Assembly (NCBI GenBank): GCA_947173895.1
Contig: CAMWGU010000010.1
Span: 1 to 64,000, forward strand
Reading direction: 5' to 3'
Length of the DNA: 64,000 nt
Source of the DNA: an uncultured Bacteroides sp.
GTDB lineage: Bacteria > Bacteroidota > Bacteroidia > Bacteroidales > Bacteroidaceae
Below are positions 51,946 to 59,937 of the stretch, in pieces (position 1 is the stretch's first letter; each line of letters opens with the position of its first letter). The notes beneath the pieces were generated by a model. That model was not told the DNA's origin. It saw nothing but the letters and a program-made list of their open reading frames with translations, and did not search any database. Both the position numbers and the translations under genes were made by a program.

Positions 51946-54042
51946 ATGTTCGATATCACTACACGTGACATAAAATATCTGCAAGGAGTAGGTCCGCAGC
52001 GTGCGGCCGTCCTGAACAAGGAACTGAATATTTATTCCTTGCATGATTTATTGTATTACTTTCCTTATAAATATGTGGATCGCAGCCGGCTTTATTATGT
52101 TCACGAAATAGATGGCAATATGCCTTACATCCAGCTGAAAGGCGAAATTCTCAGTTTTGAAACCTTTGGCGAGGGAAGGCAGCGCAGGCTGGTGGGCCAT
52201 TTCTCGGATGGCACGGGCATTATTGATTTGGTTTGGTTTCAAGGAATCAAATATCTGTTGGAGCATTATAAGACGAAGACTGAATATATCGTTTTCGGCA
52301 AACCGACCGTGTTCAATGGTCGTATTAACGTGGCTCATCCCGATATGGATCCTTCGGGCGAACTAACCTTGTCTGCAATGGGACTGCAACCTTATTATAA
52401 CACCACGGAAAGGATGAAGCGCGGTTTCTTGAATTCTCACGGGCTGGAGAAGTTGATGAAGAATGCGCTTGTCTTGTTGCAAGAACCTCTTGTCGAAACA
52501 TTGCCCCCTTGGTTGGTGGAAGAGCATCATTTGATGTCTTTGGACGAGGCGATCTGCAATATCCATTTTCCTAAGAATCCCGAACTGCTGCGGAGGGCTC
52601 AATATCGTTTGAAGTTCGAGGAGCTGTTCTATGTGCAACTCAATATCTTGCGTTACAGCAAGGACAGACAACGCAAATATCGGGGCTTATGTTTCGAACG
52701 GGTAGGGGAGATTTTTAATACTTTCTATTCACATAATCTTCCTTTTGAACTGACCGGTGCGCAGAAGCGGGTGATAAAGGAAATCAGGAAAGACATGGGG
52801 AGCGGCCGGCAGATGAACCGCTTGCTGCAAGGCGACGTGGGGAGTGGAAAAACCTTGGTAGCCTTGATGTCTATGCTCATTGCATTAGACAATGGTTATC
52901 AGGCATGCATGATGGCACCTACGGAGATTCTGGCCGCCCAGCATTACGAAACCATCCGAAAATTCCTGTCTGGCATGGATGTGCATGTGGAATTGTTGAT
53001 GGGATCCGTCAAAGGAAAGAAACGTGAAAAGATATTGAAAGACTTGCTGACAGGCGATGTTCAGATACTGATAGGTACGCATGCCGTTTTGGAAGATACC
53101 GTAGGATTTTCTTCTTTGGGAATGGTGATCATAGACGAGCAACATCGCTTTGGAGTGGCCCAGCGTGCCAAGTTGTGGAGTAAGAACGTCTGTCTGCCAC
53201 ATGTGTTGGTTATGACGGCTACCCCTATTCCTCGCACTTTGGCTATGACGCTGTATGGCGATCTGGATGTATCGGTCATCGACGAACTGCCGCCGGGCCG
53301 CAAACCCATTCAAACTATCCATCAGTTTGATAACCGTCGCGCTAGTCTTTATGCGTCTATCCGTAAACAGATAGCCGAAGGGCGGCAGGTCTACATTGTC
53401 TATCCTCTGATAAAAGAGAGCGAGAAGATGGATATCAAGAATCTGGAAGATGGGTACGAGCAGATTTGTGCCGAGTTTCCCGACTGTCGGGTGAGCAAGG
53501 TGCATGGCAAGATGAAGCCTGCGGAGAAGGATGCCGAGATGCAACGTTTTATCAGTGGCGAGACTCAGATCATGGTAGCCACTACGGTGATAGAAGTTGG
53601 GGTGAATGTCCCCAATGCCTCGGTGATGGTCATCGAGAATGCCGAACGTTTCGGGCTTTCGCAGTTGCATCAGTTGCGTGGTCGCGTGGGGCGCGGAGCC
53701 GATCAGTCTTATTGTATTTTGGTCACTACTTACAAATTGACCGAGGAAACCCGCAAGCGACTCGAAATAATGGTGCAGACCAATGATGGTTTCGAGATAG
53801 CGGAGGCCGATTTGAAACTTCGTGGTCCCGGTGACTTGGAGGGAACGCAGCAGAGTGGTGTCGCTTTTGATTTGAAGATAGCCGACGTGGCACGTGACGG
53901 TCAGTTGTTGCAGTATGTACGCGAGGTGGCAAGCAACATTGTAGACAAAGACCCTACGGGCACTTGTCCGGAAAATGCCGTTCTGTGGCAGCAATTGCAG
54001 GCGTTACGTAAGACGAATGTTAACTGGGCAGCCATCAGTTGA
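51946..54042 (+). CDS. recG: ATP-dependent DNA helicase RecG
   Basis: 698 residues. Remodels stalled replication forks and branch-migrates Holliday junctions. The N-terminal wedge/OB domain (about 1-240) includes GVGPQRAAVLNKELNIYSLHD. The helicase core has RLLQGDVGSGKTLVALMSML (Walker A), MVIIDEQHRFGV (DEQH, Walker B), MTATPIPRTLAMTLYGDL (motif III), ATTVIEVGVNVPNASVMVIE (motif V) and RGRVGRGADQSYCIL (motif VI). Length is normal. Confidence 0.97.
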   Translation: MFDITTRDIKYLQGVGPQRAAVLNKELNIYSLHDLLYYFPYKYVDRSRLYYVHEIDGNMPYIQLKGEILSFETFGEGRQRRLVGHFSDGTGIIDLVWFQGIKYLLEHYKTKTEYIVFGKPTVFNGRINVAHPDMDPSGELTLSAMGLQPYYNTTERMKRGFLNSHGLEKLMKNALVLLQEPLVETLPPWLVEEHHLMSLDEAICNIHFPKNPELLRRAQYRLKFEELFYVQLNILRYSKDRQRKYRGLCFERVGEIFNTFYSHNLPFELTGAQKRVIKEIRKDMGSGRQMNRLLQGDVGSGKTLVALMSMLIALDNGYQACMMAPTEILAAQHYETIRKFLSGMDVHVELLMGSVKGKKREKILKDLLTGDVQILIGTHAVLEDTVGFSSLGMVIIDEQHRFGVAQRAKLWSKNVCLPHVLVMTATPIPRTLAMTLYGDLDVSVIDELPPGRKPIQTIHQFDNRRASLYASIRKQIAEGRQVYIVYPLIKESEKMDIKNLEDGYEQICAEFPDCRVSKVHGKMKPAEKDAEMQRFISGETQIMVATTVIEVGVNVPNASVMVIENAERFGLSQLHQLRGRVGRGADQSYCILVTTYKLTEETRKRLEIMVQTNDGFEIAEADLKLRGPGDLEGTQQSGVAFDLKIADVARDGQLLQYVREVASNIVDKDPTGTCPENAVLWQQLQALRKTNVNWAAIS

Positions 54043-54165
54043 TGCGCTTGTCCGGCATTGGGCTTGGAAATCTTTATATCTTCGGTTCACCTTTGGATGC
54101 TGAGATCCGTACGCAATGGGGTTTAAAAATCGTGTCTGCATCCTTATGTTTTTTCTTTCTTATGA

Positions 54166-54245
54166 AAATCCCTTAGTAGTAAGGCGGAAAAGGTTTAGGG
54201 ATATGTATATGGCCTTTTAAAAAATTGAGCATGGCGACAGGATAT
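54166..54245. repeat. dispersed intergenic repeat, copy 2
   Basis: 80 nt sharing ATCCCTTAGTAGTAA, GGAAAAGG, TTAGGGATA, TTGAGCAT and CGACAGGATAT in order with 2635-2706, same orientation. Differences are mainly transitions plus an 8-nt length change before TTGAGCAT. The ATCCCT/AGGGAT stem is preserved. Confidence 0.6.
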
Positions 54246-54515
54246 AAAATGGTGAGTTATGATTTGTACTAAGGTTATATCGAACTGCCGTTAAGGTAAT
54301 ATATGAACGGCATGTTTTCACACGAGCAATGCATCTAGACGTTTGTCTTCTTATGAATTGTTATCGTACTGTTAAAAACAGGATATATGTTGCATAACAT
54401 ATTTTTTCGCCAATTTCCCTTGTTTAGACAAGTTCTCGGGCGTTTTGTTTACTATTTGCATGGGTATTACATAAAAAAAGAGTTAAATAAATGCTCTGTT
54501 TATCAATAAAAATGC

Positions 54516-54523
54516 TATCTTTG
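54516..54523 (+). promoter_or_regulatory. -7 box of ndk
   Basis: TATCTTTG, perfect TAnnTTTG. Start near 54530, leader of about 44 nt. Confidence 0.6.
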
Positions 54524-54573
54524 AGGGAATTTTTGAAAAAGAGCACACTATTAATCTTAAATGAACTGGTATT

Positions 54574-55038
54574 ATGATGGAAAAGACGTTGGTTATATTA
54601 AAACCCTGCACCTTACAAAGGGGCTTGGTTGGTGAGATCACAAATAGATTTGAACGGAAGGGCCTGCGTTTAGCCGGAATGAAAATGGTTCAGTTGACAG
54701 ATGAAGTGCTTAGCGAGCATTATGCTCATTTAAGTTTGAAGCCATTCTTTCAGCGTGTGAAAGATTCGATGATGGTTTGTCCTGTGATTGTATGTTGCTT
54801 TGAAGGGGTGGATGCCATTCAGGTAGTGAGGACGTTGACCGGTTCCACTAATGGTCGTTTGGCAGCTCCCGGAACAATCCGTGGAGATTATAGCATGAGT
54901 TTCCAGGAAAATATTGTTCATGCATCCGATTCGCAGGAGACAGCCGAGGTAGAATTAAAACGCTTCTTTAAGCCGGAAGAAATCTTCGAGTATAAACAAG
55001 CTGTATTTGGCTCGCTTTATGCAAACGATGAATATTAA
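54574..55038 (+). CDS. ndk: nucleoside diphosphate kinase
   Basis: 154 residues. Transfers the gamma phosphate between nucleoside triphosphates and diphosphates through a phosphohistidine. KTLVILKPCTLQRGLVGEI, RTLTGSTNGRLAAPGTIRGD and the active-site ENIVHASDS with His116 are present. Two adjacent Met codons start it. An M23 peptidase gene follows after 20 nt and is probably co-transcribed. Confidence 0.96.
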   Translation: MMEKTLVILKPCTLQRGLVGEITNRFERKGLRLAGMKMVQLTDEVLSEHYAHLSLKPFFQRVKDSMMVCPVIVCCFEGVDAIQVVRTLTGSTNGRLAAPGTIRGDYSMSFQENIVHASDSQETAEVELKRFFKPEEIFEYKQAVFGSLYANDEY

Positions 55039-55058
55039 AATGAAAAACAAAATAACGG

Positions 55059-55952
55059 ATGTTCTTAAAATGTATTAAAGTAGTGGCGATGGCGGCCTTG
55101 GCCTTGGTCAGTCTGAATGTTTCCGGACAGGATTTGTTGGCACGTCAGGCACCCATCGACCGAAAATTGAAAACAGTAGATTCACTTGCCTTGATCCGTC
55201 AGATAAAAGCGGAAAAAGAAGCTTATCCGGCTTATAGTCTTTATCCCAATTGGAGCAATGACCGTGTTCATGCTTATGGCAATACGGTTGTCATTCCTGA
55301 TACCTTTCGTATTGATATGACCGACTTTTACATGCCGACTACGAATACCAAAATAACTTCTAAGTTTGGCCCGCGTCGTCGCCGTATGCACAATGGGCTG
55401 GATGTGAAAGTATATATTGGCGATACCATTCGTGCGGCTTTTGCCGGAAAGGTGCGTATGGTAAAATACGAGCGTCGCGGATATGGAAAATATGTGGTGA
55501 TTCGTCATGAAAACGGCTTGGAGACGGTATATGGCCATTTGTCTAAACAATTGGTGAATGAGGATCAATATGTGGAGGCCGGCGAAGTTATCGGATTGGG
55601 TGGAAATACAGGGCGTTCCACTGGATCGCATCTTCATTTTGAAACCCGTTTTCTAGGGCAGGCCATTGACCCGGCTCTGTTGTTCGATTTTGAAAAACAG
55701 GATATTGTGGCCGACTCTTATTTGTTCAGGAAGAATTCTAGCAAAAAGTATCAACCTAGCCAGAACTACAGCCAAAATGCGAATCTGATGGCTTCATCGG
55801 ATGGGACCATCCGTTATCATAAGGTGAAGAGCGGTGATACGTTGGGACGCATCGCTCAACAGACAGGTACGTCTATTGACGCCTTGTGTAAATTGAATCA
55901 TATAACTCGCAGGACCATTCTTCGTCCGGGGCAGGTGCTGAGGTGTTCGTAA
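55059..55952 (+). CDS. M23 family metallopeptidase with C-terminal LysM domain
   Basis: 297 residues. Signal peptide (KVVAMAALALVSLNVSGQ); LytM/M23 domain (about 105-210) with RRRMHNGLDVKVYIGD (HxxxD zinc ligands), YGHLSKQ and GSHLHFETRF (HxH); C-terminal LysM (about 255-297, YHKVKSGDTLGRIAQQTGTS). Predicted periplasmic peptidoglycan endopeptidase. All metal ligands are present, so it should be active rather than an EnvC-like regulator. Confidence 0.93.
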   Translation: MFLKCIKVVAMAALALVSLNVSGQDLLARQAPIDRKLKTVDSLALIRQIKAEKEAYPAYSLYPNWSNDRVHAYGNTVVIPDTFRIDMTDFYMPTTNTKITSKFGPRRRRMHNGLDVKVYIGDTIRAAFAGKVRMVKYERRGYGKYVVIRHENGLETVYGHLSKQLVNEDQYVEAGEVIGLGGNTGRSTGSHLHFETRFLGQAIDPALLFDFEKQDIVADSYLFRKNSSKKYQPSQNYSQNANLMASSDGTIRYHKVKSGDTLGRIAQQTGTSIDALCKLNHITRRTILRPGQVLRCS

Positions 55953-55982
55953 GTGCGAGTTGACTAAGAAATATAAAATAGG

Positions 55983-56012
55983 GCGGAAAAGAGGATTCTT
56001 TTCCGCTTTTTA
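55983..56012 (+). terminator. terminator of the ndk-M23 transcript
   Basis: GCGGAAAAG (55983-55991) and CTTTTCCGC (55998-56006) form a tight hairpin followed by TTTTTA. Confidence 0.88.
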
Positions 56013-56036
56013 TTTACGCCAGAACGGAAAAATGCG

Positions 56037-56044
56037 TAACTTTG
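56037..56044 (+). promoter_or_regulatory. -7 box of the DUF1599-DoxX operon
   Basis: TAACTTTG, perfect TAnnTTTG. Start near 56051, a 14-nt leader to ATG 56065; the in-frame GTG at 56062 is a less likely start. Confidence 0.55.
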
Positions 56045-56064
56045 TCGCCTAATCATGGAATGTG

Positions 56065-56607
56065 ATGAAAGATACGAAACAACAATTTGAACATGTGATA
56101 GCTGTTTGCCGTGATTTGTTTGCCAAGAAACTGCACGATTACGGTGCAGCATGGCGTATCATGCGTCCTTCGTCGGTGACCGATCAGATTTTTATCAAGG
56201 CAAATCGTATCCGTAGTATTGAAATTAAAGGAGTGACGATGGTTGATGAGGGAATTCGTCCGGAATTTATGGCCATTGTGAATTATGGGATTATCGGATT
56301 GATTCAGCTGGAACTGGGCTATGCCGAAACGGATGACATGACTGAGGAGCGTGCCTTGGAATTATATGACCGGCATGCCAAACAGGCGTTGGAACTGATG
56401 TTGGCCAAAAATCATGATTATGATGAAGCATGGCGGAGCATGCGTGTCAGTTCGTATACTGATCTGATCTTGATGAAGATTTATCGCACCAAGCAGATCG
56501 AGGGGCATGATGGTGCTACTTGGGTGTCGGAAGGTATCGACGCCAATTACATGGATATGATTAATTATTCAGTATTCGGATTGATTAAATTGGAATTTGG
56601 AGAGTAA
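56065..56607 (+). CDS. DUF1599 protein with internal duplication
   Basis: 180 residues from ATG 56065. Two homologous halves: residues 8-80 contain KKLHDYGAAWRIMRPSSVTD and KANRIRSIE; residues 100-175 contain KNHDYDEAWRSMRVSSYTDL and KIYRTKQIE. Each ends with a segment of the form MxIVNYGIIGLIQLE / MINYSVFGLIKLE. This is the DUF1599 family, related to a nucleotide-modification-associated domain; biochemical function is not established. It overlaps the next gene by 11 nt. Confidence 0.85.
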   Translation: MKDTKQQFEHVIAVCRDLFAKKLHDYGAAWRIMRPSSVTDQIFIKANRIRSIEIKGVTMVDEGIRPEFMAIVNYGIIGLIQLELGYAETDDMTEERALELYDRHAKQALELMLAKNHDYDEAWRSMRVSSYTDLILMKIYRTKQIEGHDGATWVSEGIDANYMDMINYSVFGLIKLEFGE

Positions 56608-57907
56608 ACGGTTACATAGCATCATTGGAATCTGGACAAACATTTGCCGCTTTTTACTGGCAGTGGTGTTTATATTTTCAGGTTTTGTCAAAGCGGTGGA
56701 TCCGCTAGGTACCCAATATAAGATTCAAGACTATCTGGAAGCTTTTGGGCTGGCTTCATTGATACCGGCTTTTCTTCCTTTTCTTGTGTCGGTGTTGCAG
56801 GCTATGGTTGAGTTTTGTCTAGGTGGGTATCTCTTTTTTGGCATCCGTCGGCGGATAACGACCTTGTCTGTGCTGATTATTATGAGCGTGATGACACCAC
56901 TTACTTTATGGCTGGCATTTTCTAATCCGATATCGGATTGCGGATGTTTTGGCGATGCGGTGACTTTGACCAACTGGGAGACTTTTGGGAAGAATGTGGT
57001 TCTGCTGGCGGCAGCAGTTTCTATTTTTAAATGGGGAAATCGCATAACTCCTTTACTGACAAGACGTTTTGACTGGCTGGTGGCTATGTATACATTTCTG
57101 TATATTACGGGAATGGCATTGTATTGTTATCGTGAATTACCTGTGTTCGATTTCCGTCCTTATCATATCGGGGCGGATATCCGTCGGGGAATGGAAATAC
57201 CGGAAGGAGTGGAACCAACTGTGTATGAGACTCGGTTTGTTTTGCAAAAAGACGGGAAAAAGAAAGAATTTACATTGGAGGATTATCCTGATAGTACATG
57301 GACTTTTGTAGATTCTAGGACTATTGTGAAAAAGCAGGGTTATGAACCACCCATTCGTGATTTTTCTATTATCCGGCAGGAAGACGGAGAGGACATGACG
57401 GAGGAGATCCTAAATGATGATAACTATACTTTCTTGTTGGTGGCGCATCAATTGCGTCTGGCAGATGACAGTACTATCGATCTAATTAACGAGTTGTACG
57501 ACTATAGTGTGGAATATGGATATAAGTTCTACTGCTTGACTTCATCGTCCGACAATGACATTGAAGAATGGCAGGAACGTACGGGAGCTGAATATCCTTT
57601 CTGTCTGATGGACGATATTACACTGAAGACCATGATACGCTCTAATCCGGGGCTAATGCTACTGAAGGAGGGAGTGGTGATAAACAAATGGAGTGTGAAT
57701 AACTTGCCTGATGAGTATGTGTTGACCGACAGATTGGACAAACTGCCGTTGGCACAAATTGGCAGGAGGACTTTCGGTCATAAGGTGGTGATGGTGCTGG
57801 CATGGTTTGTGTTTCCTTTGTTGTTCTTCAGCATGGTAGACATTATATGGGAACATTCCTACAGAAGAAAGAAATTGAATTTTGAAAAGAATAAAATGAT
57901 TCATTAA
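56597..57907 (+). CDS. DoxX/MauE-like membrane protein (BT_3928-type)
   Basis: 436 residues beginning at TTG 56597; no ATG lies near, and the first helix starts at once, so a non-ATG start is likely. Four N-terminal helices (about 12-160) of DoxX/MauE type include FSGFVKAVDPLGTQYKIQDY and a cysteine pair SDCGCFGDA that suggests thiol redox. A C-terminal extracytoplasmic region (about 195-395) with a thioredoxin-like flavour (YTFLLVAHQLRLADDSTIDL) follows, then a last helix. Same gene order upstream of tpiA in B. thetaiotaomicron, as I recall. Role unknown. Confidence 0.75.
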   Translation: MESKRLHSIIGIWTNICRFLLAVVFIFSGFVKAVDPLGTQYKIQDYLEAFGLASLIPAFLPFLVSVLQAMVEFCLGGYLFFGIRRRITTLSVLIIMSVMTPLTLWLAFSNPISDCGCFGDAVTLTNWETFGKNVVLLAAAVSIFKWGNRITPLLTRRFDWLVAMYTFLYITGMALYCYRELPVFDFRPYHIGADIRRGMEIPEGVEPTVYETRFVLQKDGKKKEFTLEDYPDSTWTFVDSRTIVKKQGYEPPIRDFSIIRQEDGEDMTEEILNDDNYTFLLVAHQLRLADDSTIDLINELYDYSVEYGYKFYCLTSSSDNDIEEWQERTGAEYPFCLMDDITLKTMIRSNPGLMLLKEGVVINKWSVNNLPDEYVLTDRLDKLPLAQIGRRTFGHKVVMVLAWFVFPLLFFSMVDIIWEHSYRRKKLNFEKNKMIH

Positions 57908-57928
57908 CCCTTTAATAAAACAAACAAA

Positions 57929-58684
57929 ATGAGAAAAAACATTGTTGCGGGAAACTGGAAAATGAACAAGAACCTTCAGGAAGGTATTGCTCTTGCAAAG
58001 GAATTGAATGAAACTTTGGCTGCTGACAAGCCCAATTGTGACGTAGTGATCTGTACTCCGTTCATTCATTTGGCTTCTGTTACTCCTATTGTAGATAAGG
58101 CTGTGATTGGTGTGGGTGCAGAAAATTGTGCTGATAAGGTTTCTGGTGCTTATACAGGTGAAGTTTCAGCTGAAATGGTAGCTTCTACTGGTGCTGAATA
58201 TGTTATTTTAGGTCATTCAGAACGTCGTGCTTACTATCATGAAACAGTGGAAATATTGGAAGAAAAGGTGAAATTGGCTTTGGCTAATAACCTGAAACCT
58301 ATTTTCTGTATTGGTGAAGTTTTGGAAGAACGTGAAGCAAACAAGCAAAACGAAGTAGTGGCTACTCAATTGGCTTCTGTATTCTCTTTGTCTGCTGAAG
58401 ACTTCAGTAAGATTATCTTGGCTTACGAACCGGTTTGGGCTATCGGTACAGGCAAGACTGCGACTGCCGAGCAAGCTCAGGAAATCCACGCATTTATCCG
58501 TTCATTGATTGCTGACAAATATGGCAAGGAAGTAGCTGAAAATACGTCTATCCTTTATGGTGGTAGCTGCAAGCCTTCTAATGCTAAGGAACTGTTTGCT
58601 AATCCGGATGTGGATGGTGGTTTGATCGGTGGCGCTGCCTTGAAAGTAGTAGATTTCAAGGGAATTATTGATGCATTCAAATAA
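57929..58684 (+). CDS. tpiA: triosephosphate isomerase
   Basis: 251 residues. Interconverts dihydroxyacetone phosphate and glyceraldehyde 3-phosphate in glycolysis. N-terminal [18 protein letters not shown] (active-site Asn and Lys), [12 protein letters not shown] (His), [17 protein letters not shown] (catalytic Glu) and [11 protein letters not shown]. Codon usage is visibly more biased (Gly GGT, Ala GCT) than its neighbours, fitting high expression. Confidence 0.98.
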   Translation: MRKNIVAGNWKMNKNLQEGIALAKELNETLAADKPNCDVVICTPFIHLASVTPIVDKAVIGVGAENCADKVSGAYTGEVSAEMVASTGAEYVILGHSERRAYYHETVEILEEKVKLALANNLKPIFCIGEVLEEREANKQNEVVATQLASVFSLSAEDFSKIILAYEPVWAIGTGKTATAEQAQEIHAFIRSLIADKYGKEVAENTSILYGGSCKPSNAKELFANPDVDGGLIGGAALKVVDFKGIIDAFK

Positions 58685-58724
58685 TAAGATTTGAAAGCGT
58701 ATCAAAATTAGAGTAACCCATTGC

Positions 58725-58802
58725 TCTGTCATTCTGGATGGCACCGAAAGGCTGATGGTTTCTGTCTTTAGGCTGATGGTTTGTGTCGTCCGGAATGACA
58801 GA
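58725..58802. repeat. 21-bp phased array E with inverted ends
   Basis: In the 180-bp gap between tpiA and the SPOR gene. TCTGTCATTC (58725-58734) is exactly inverted at 58793-58802, and the match extends with three transitions over about 20 bp. Inside, GGCTGATGGTTT is repeated at 58750 and 58771, 21 bp apart. It may also serve as the tpiA terminator hairpin, but no T tract follows. Confidence 0.75.
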
Positions 58803-58864
58803 CTATGTGATAACATAATTGGAATTTGGATCTGTCTCTTGATTTGCTAAATTGATAAAACAAT

Positions 58865-59326
58865 ATGAGATACATTTTTATCTTATGCTTCTTTTTTGGG
58901 AGCACGTTGTTTGCTTCTGCACAGCGTAACATCATAGAAAGCCTACAGCATAATCGGGCTGGAGAGGGGATCGTAACTGTTCATCAAGATCCTAGAATAA
59001 CAGGACTAATAGGGAGTCTTTATGTAGGGAATACTGTGAATGGAGAACGGAAAGTATTGAAAACCAGAGGTTATCGTGTGCAGGTATATGCCGGAAACAA
59101 TTCGCGCATAGCTCGTAATGAGGCTCATAATATAGGTACTAAGGTGAAAGCGGAATTTCCCGACATGCCTGTTTATACCTATTTTCAACCGCCACGTTGG
59201 CTGTGCCGTGTAGGAGATTTCCGTAGCATTGAAGAGGCGGATGCCACCATGCGTTCTCTAAAAGCTACTGGTATTTTTAAAGAAGTATCTATTGTTCGTG
59301 AACAAATAAATATTCCTCTGGATTAA
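58865..59326 (+). CDS. SPOR-domain periplasmic protein
   Basis: 153 residues with a signal peptide ([15 protein letters not shown]). The C-terminal SPOR domain (about 60-145: [40 protein letters not shown]) binds denuded glycan strands of septal peptidoglycan in other bacteria. No transmembrane anchor other than the signal. It precedes folE by 5 nt and is probably co-transcribed with it; the pairing looks historical rather than functional. Confidence 0.87.
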   Translation: MRYIFILCFFFGSTLFASAQRNIIESLQHNRAGEGIVTVHQDPRITGLIGSLYVGNTVNGERKVLKTRGYRVQVYAGNNSRIARNEAHNIGTKVKAEFPDMPVYTYFQPPRWLCRVGDFRSIEEADATMRSLKATGIFKEVSIVREQINIPLD

Positions 59327-59331
59327 ATAAT

Positions 59332-59925
59332 ATGGAAGAACTATTGCACCCTGAATGGTCGGCAGAAAAGATTGATCGTTTGAAAGGGCATTATGAAAGT
59401 ATTTTATCGCTGTTGGGCGAGGATGTGGAAAGAGAGGGATTACTGAAAACTCCCGAGCGGGTAGCCAAGGCTATGTTGACCTTGACACGTGGTTATGAAC
59501 AAGATCCGCATGCCATTTTGTTAGGAGCTAAATTTAAGGAAGAGTATAGTCAGATGGTTATCGTGAAGGATATTGACTTTTTTTCCTTGTGTGAGCATCA
59601 CATGCTTCCGTTCTATGGGAAAGCGCATGTAGCCTATATTCCTAATGGGTATATTACAGGATTGAGCAAGATAGCCCGAGTGGTTGATGTGTTCTCTCAT
59701 CGGTTGCAAGTGCAGGAACGCATGACGTTGCAAATAAAAGAATGTATTCAGGAGACGCTGAATCCGCTGGGCGTGATGGTAGTGATCGAGGCTAAACACA
59801 TGTGCATGCAGATGCGTGGGGTAGAGAAACAGAATGCCATAACTACCACTTCTGATTTTACGGGCGCATTCAATCAGGCCAAGACGCGTGAGGAATTTAT
59901 GAATTTGATACGGCATAACCGGTAA
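59332..59925 (+). CDS. folE: GTP cyclohydrolase I
   Basis: 197 residues, type IA enzyme. Opens GTP to 7,8-dihydroneopterin triphosphate, first step of folate synthesis. Motifs: [41 protein letters not shown] (zinc Cys and His), [20 protein letters not shown] and [18 protein letters not shown] (second zinc Cys). It converges with dnaG across 12 nt. Confidence 0.97.
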   Translation: MEELLHPEWSAEKIDRLKGHYESILSLLGEDVEREGLLKTPERVAKAMLTLTRGYEQDPHAILLGAKFKEEYSQMVIVKDIDFFSLCEHHMLPFYGKAHVAYIPNGYITGLSKIARVVDVFSHRLQVQERMTLQIKECIQETLNPLGVMVVIEAKHMCMQMRGVEKQNAITTTSDFTGAFNQAKTREEFMNLIRHNR

Positions 59926-59937
59926 GGAGTTATGCCT

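Larger units (their letters stand above)
54043..54573. other. 531-bp intergenic region between recG and ndk
   Basis: No gene with coding character was found. It holds repeat copy 2 (54166-54245) and the ndk promoter. The stretch 54250-54500 is AT-rich, with no recognised RNA class. Confidence 0.5.
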
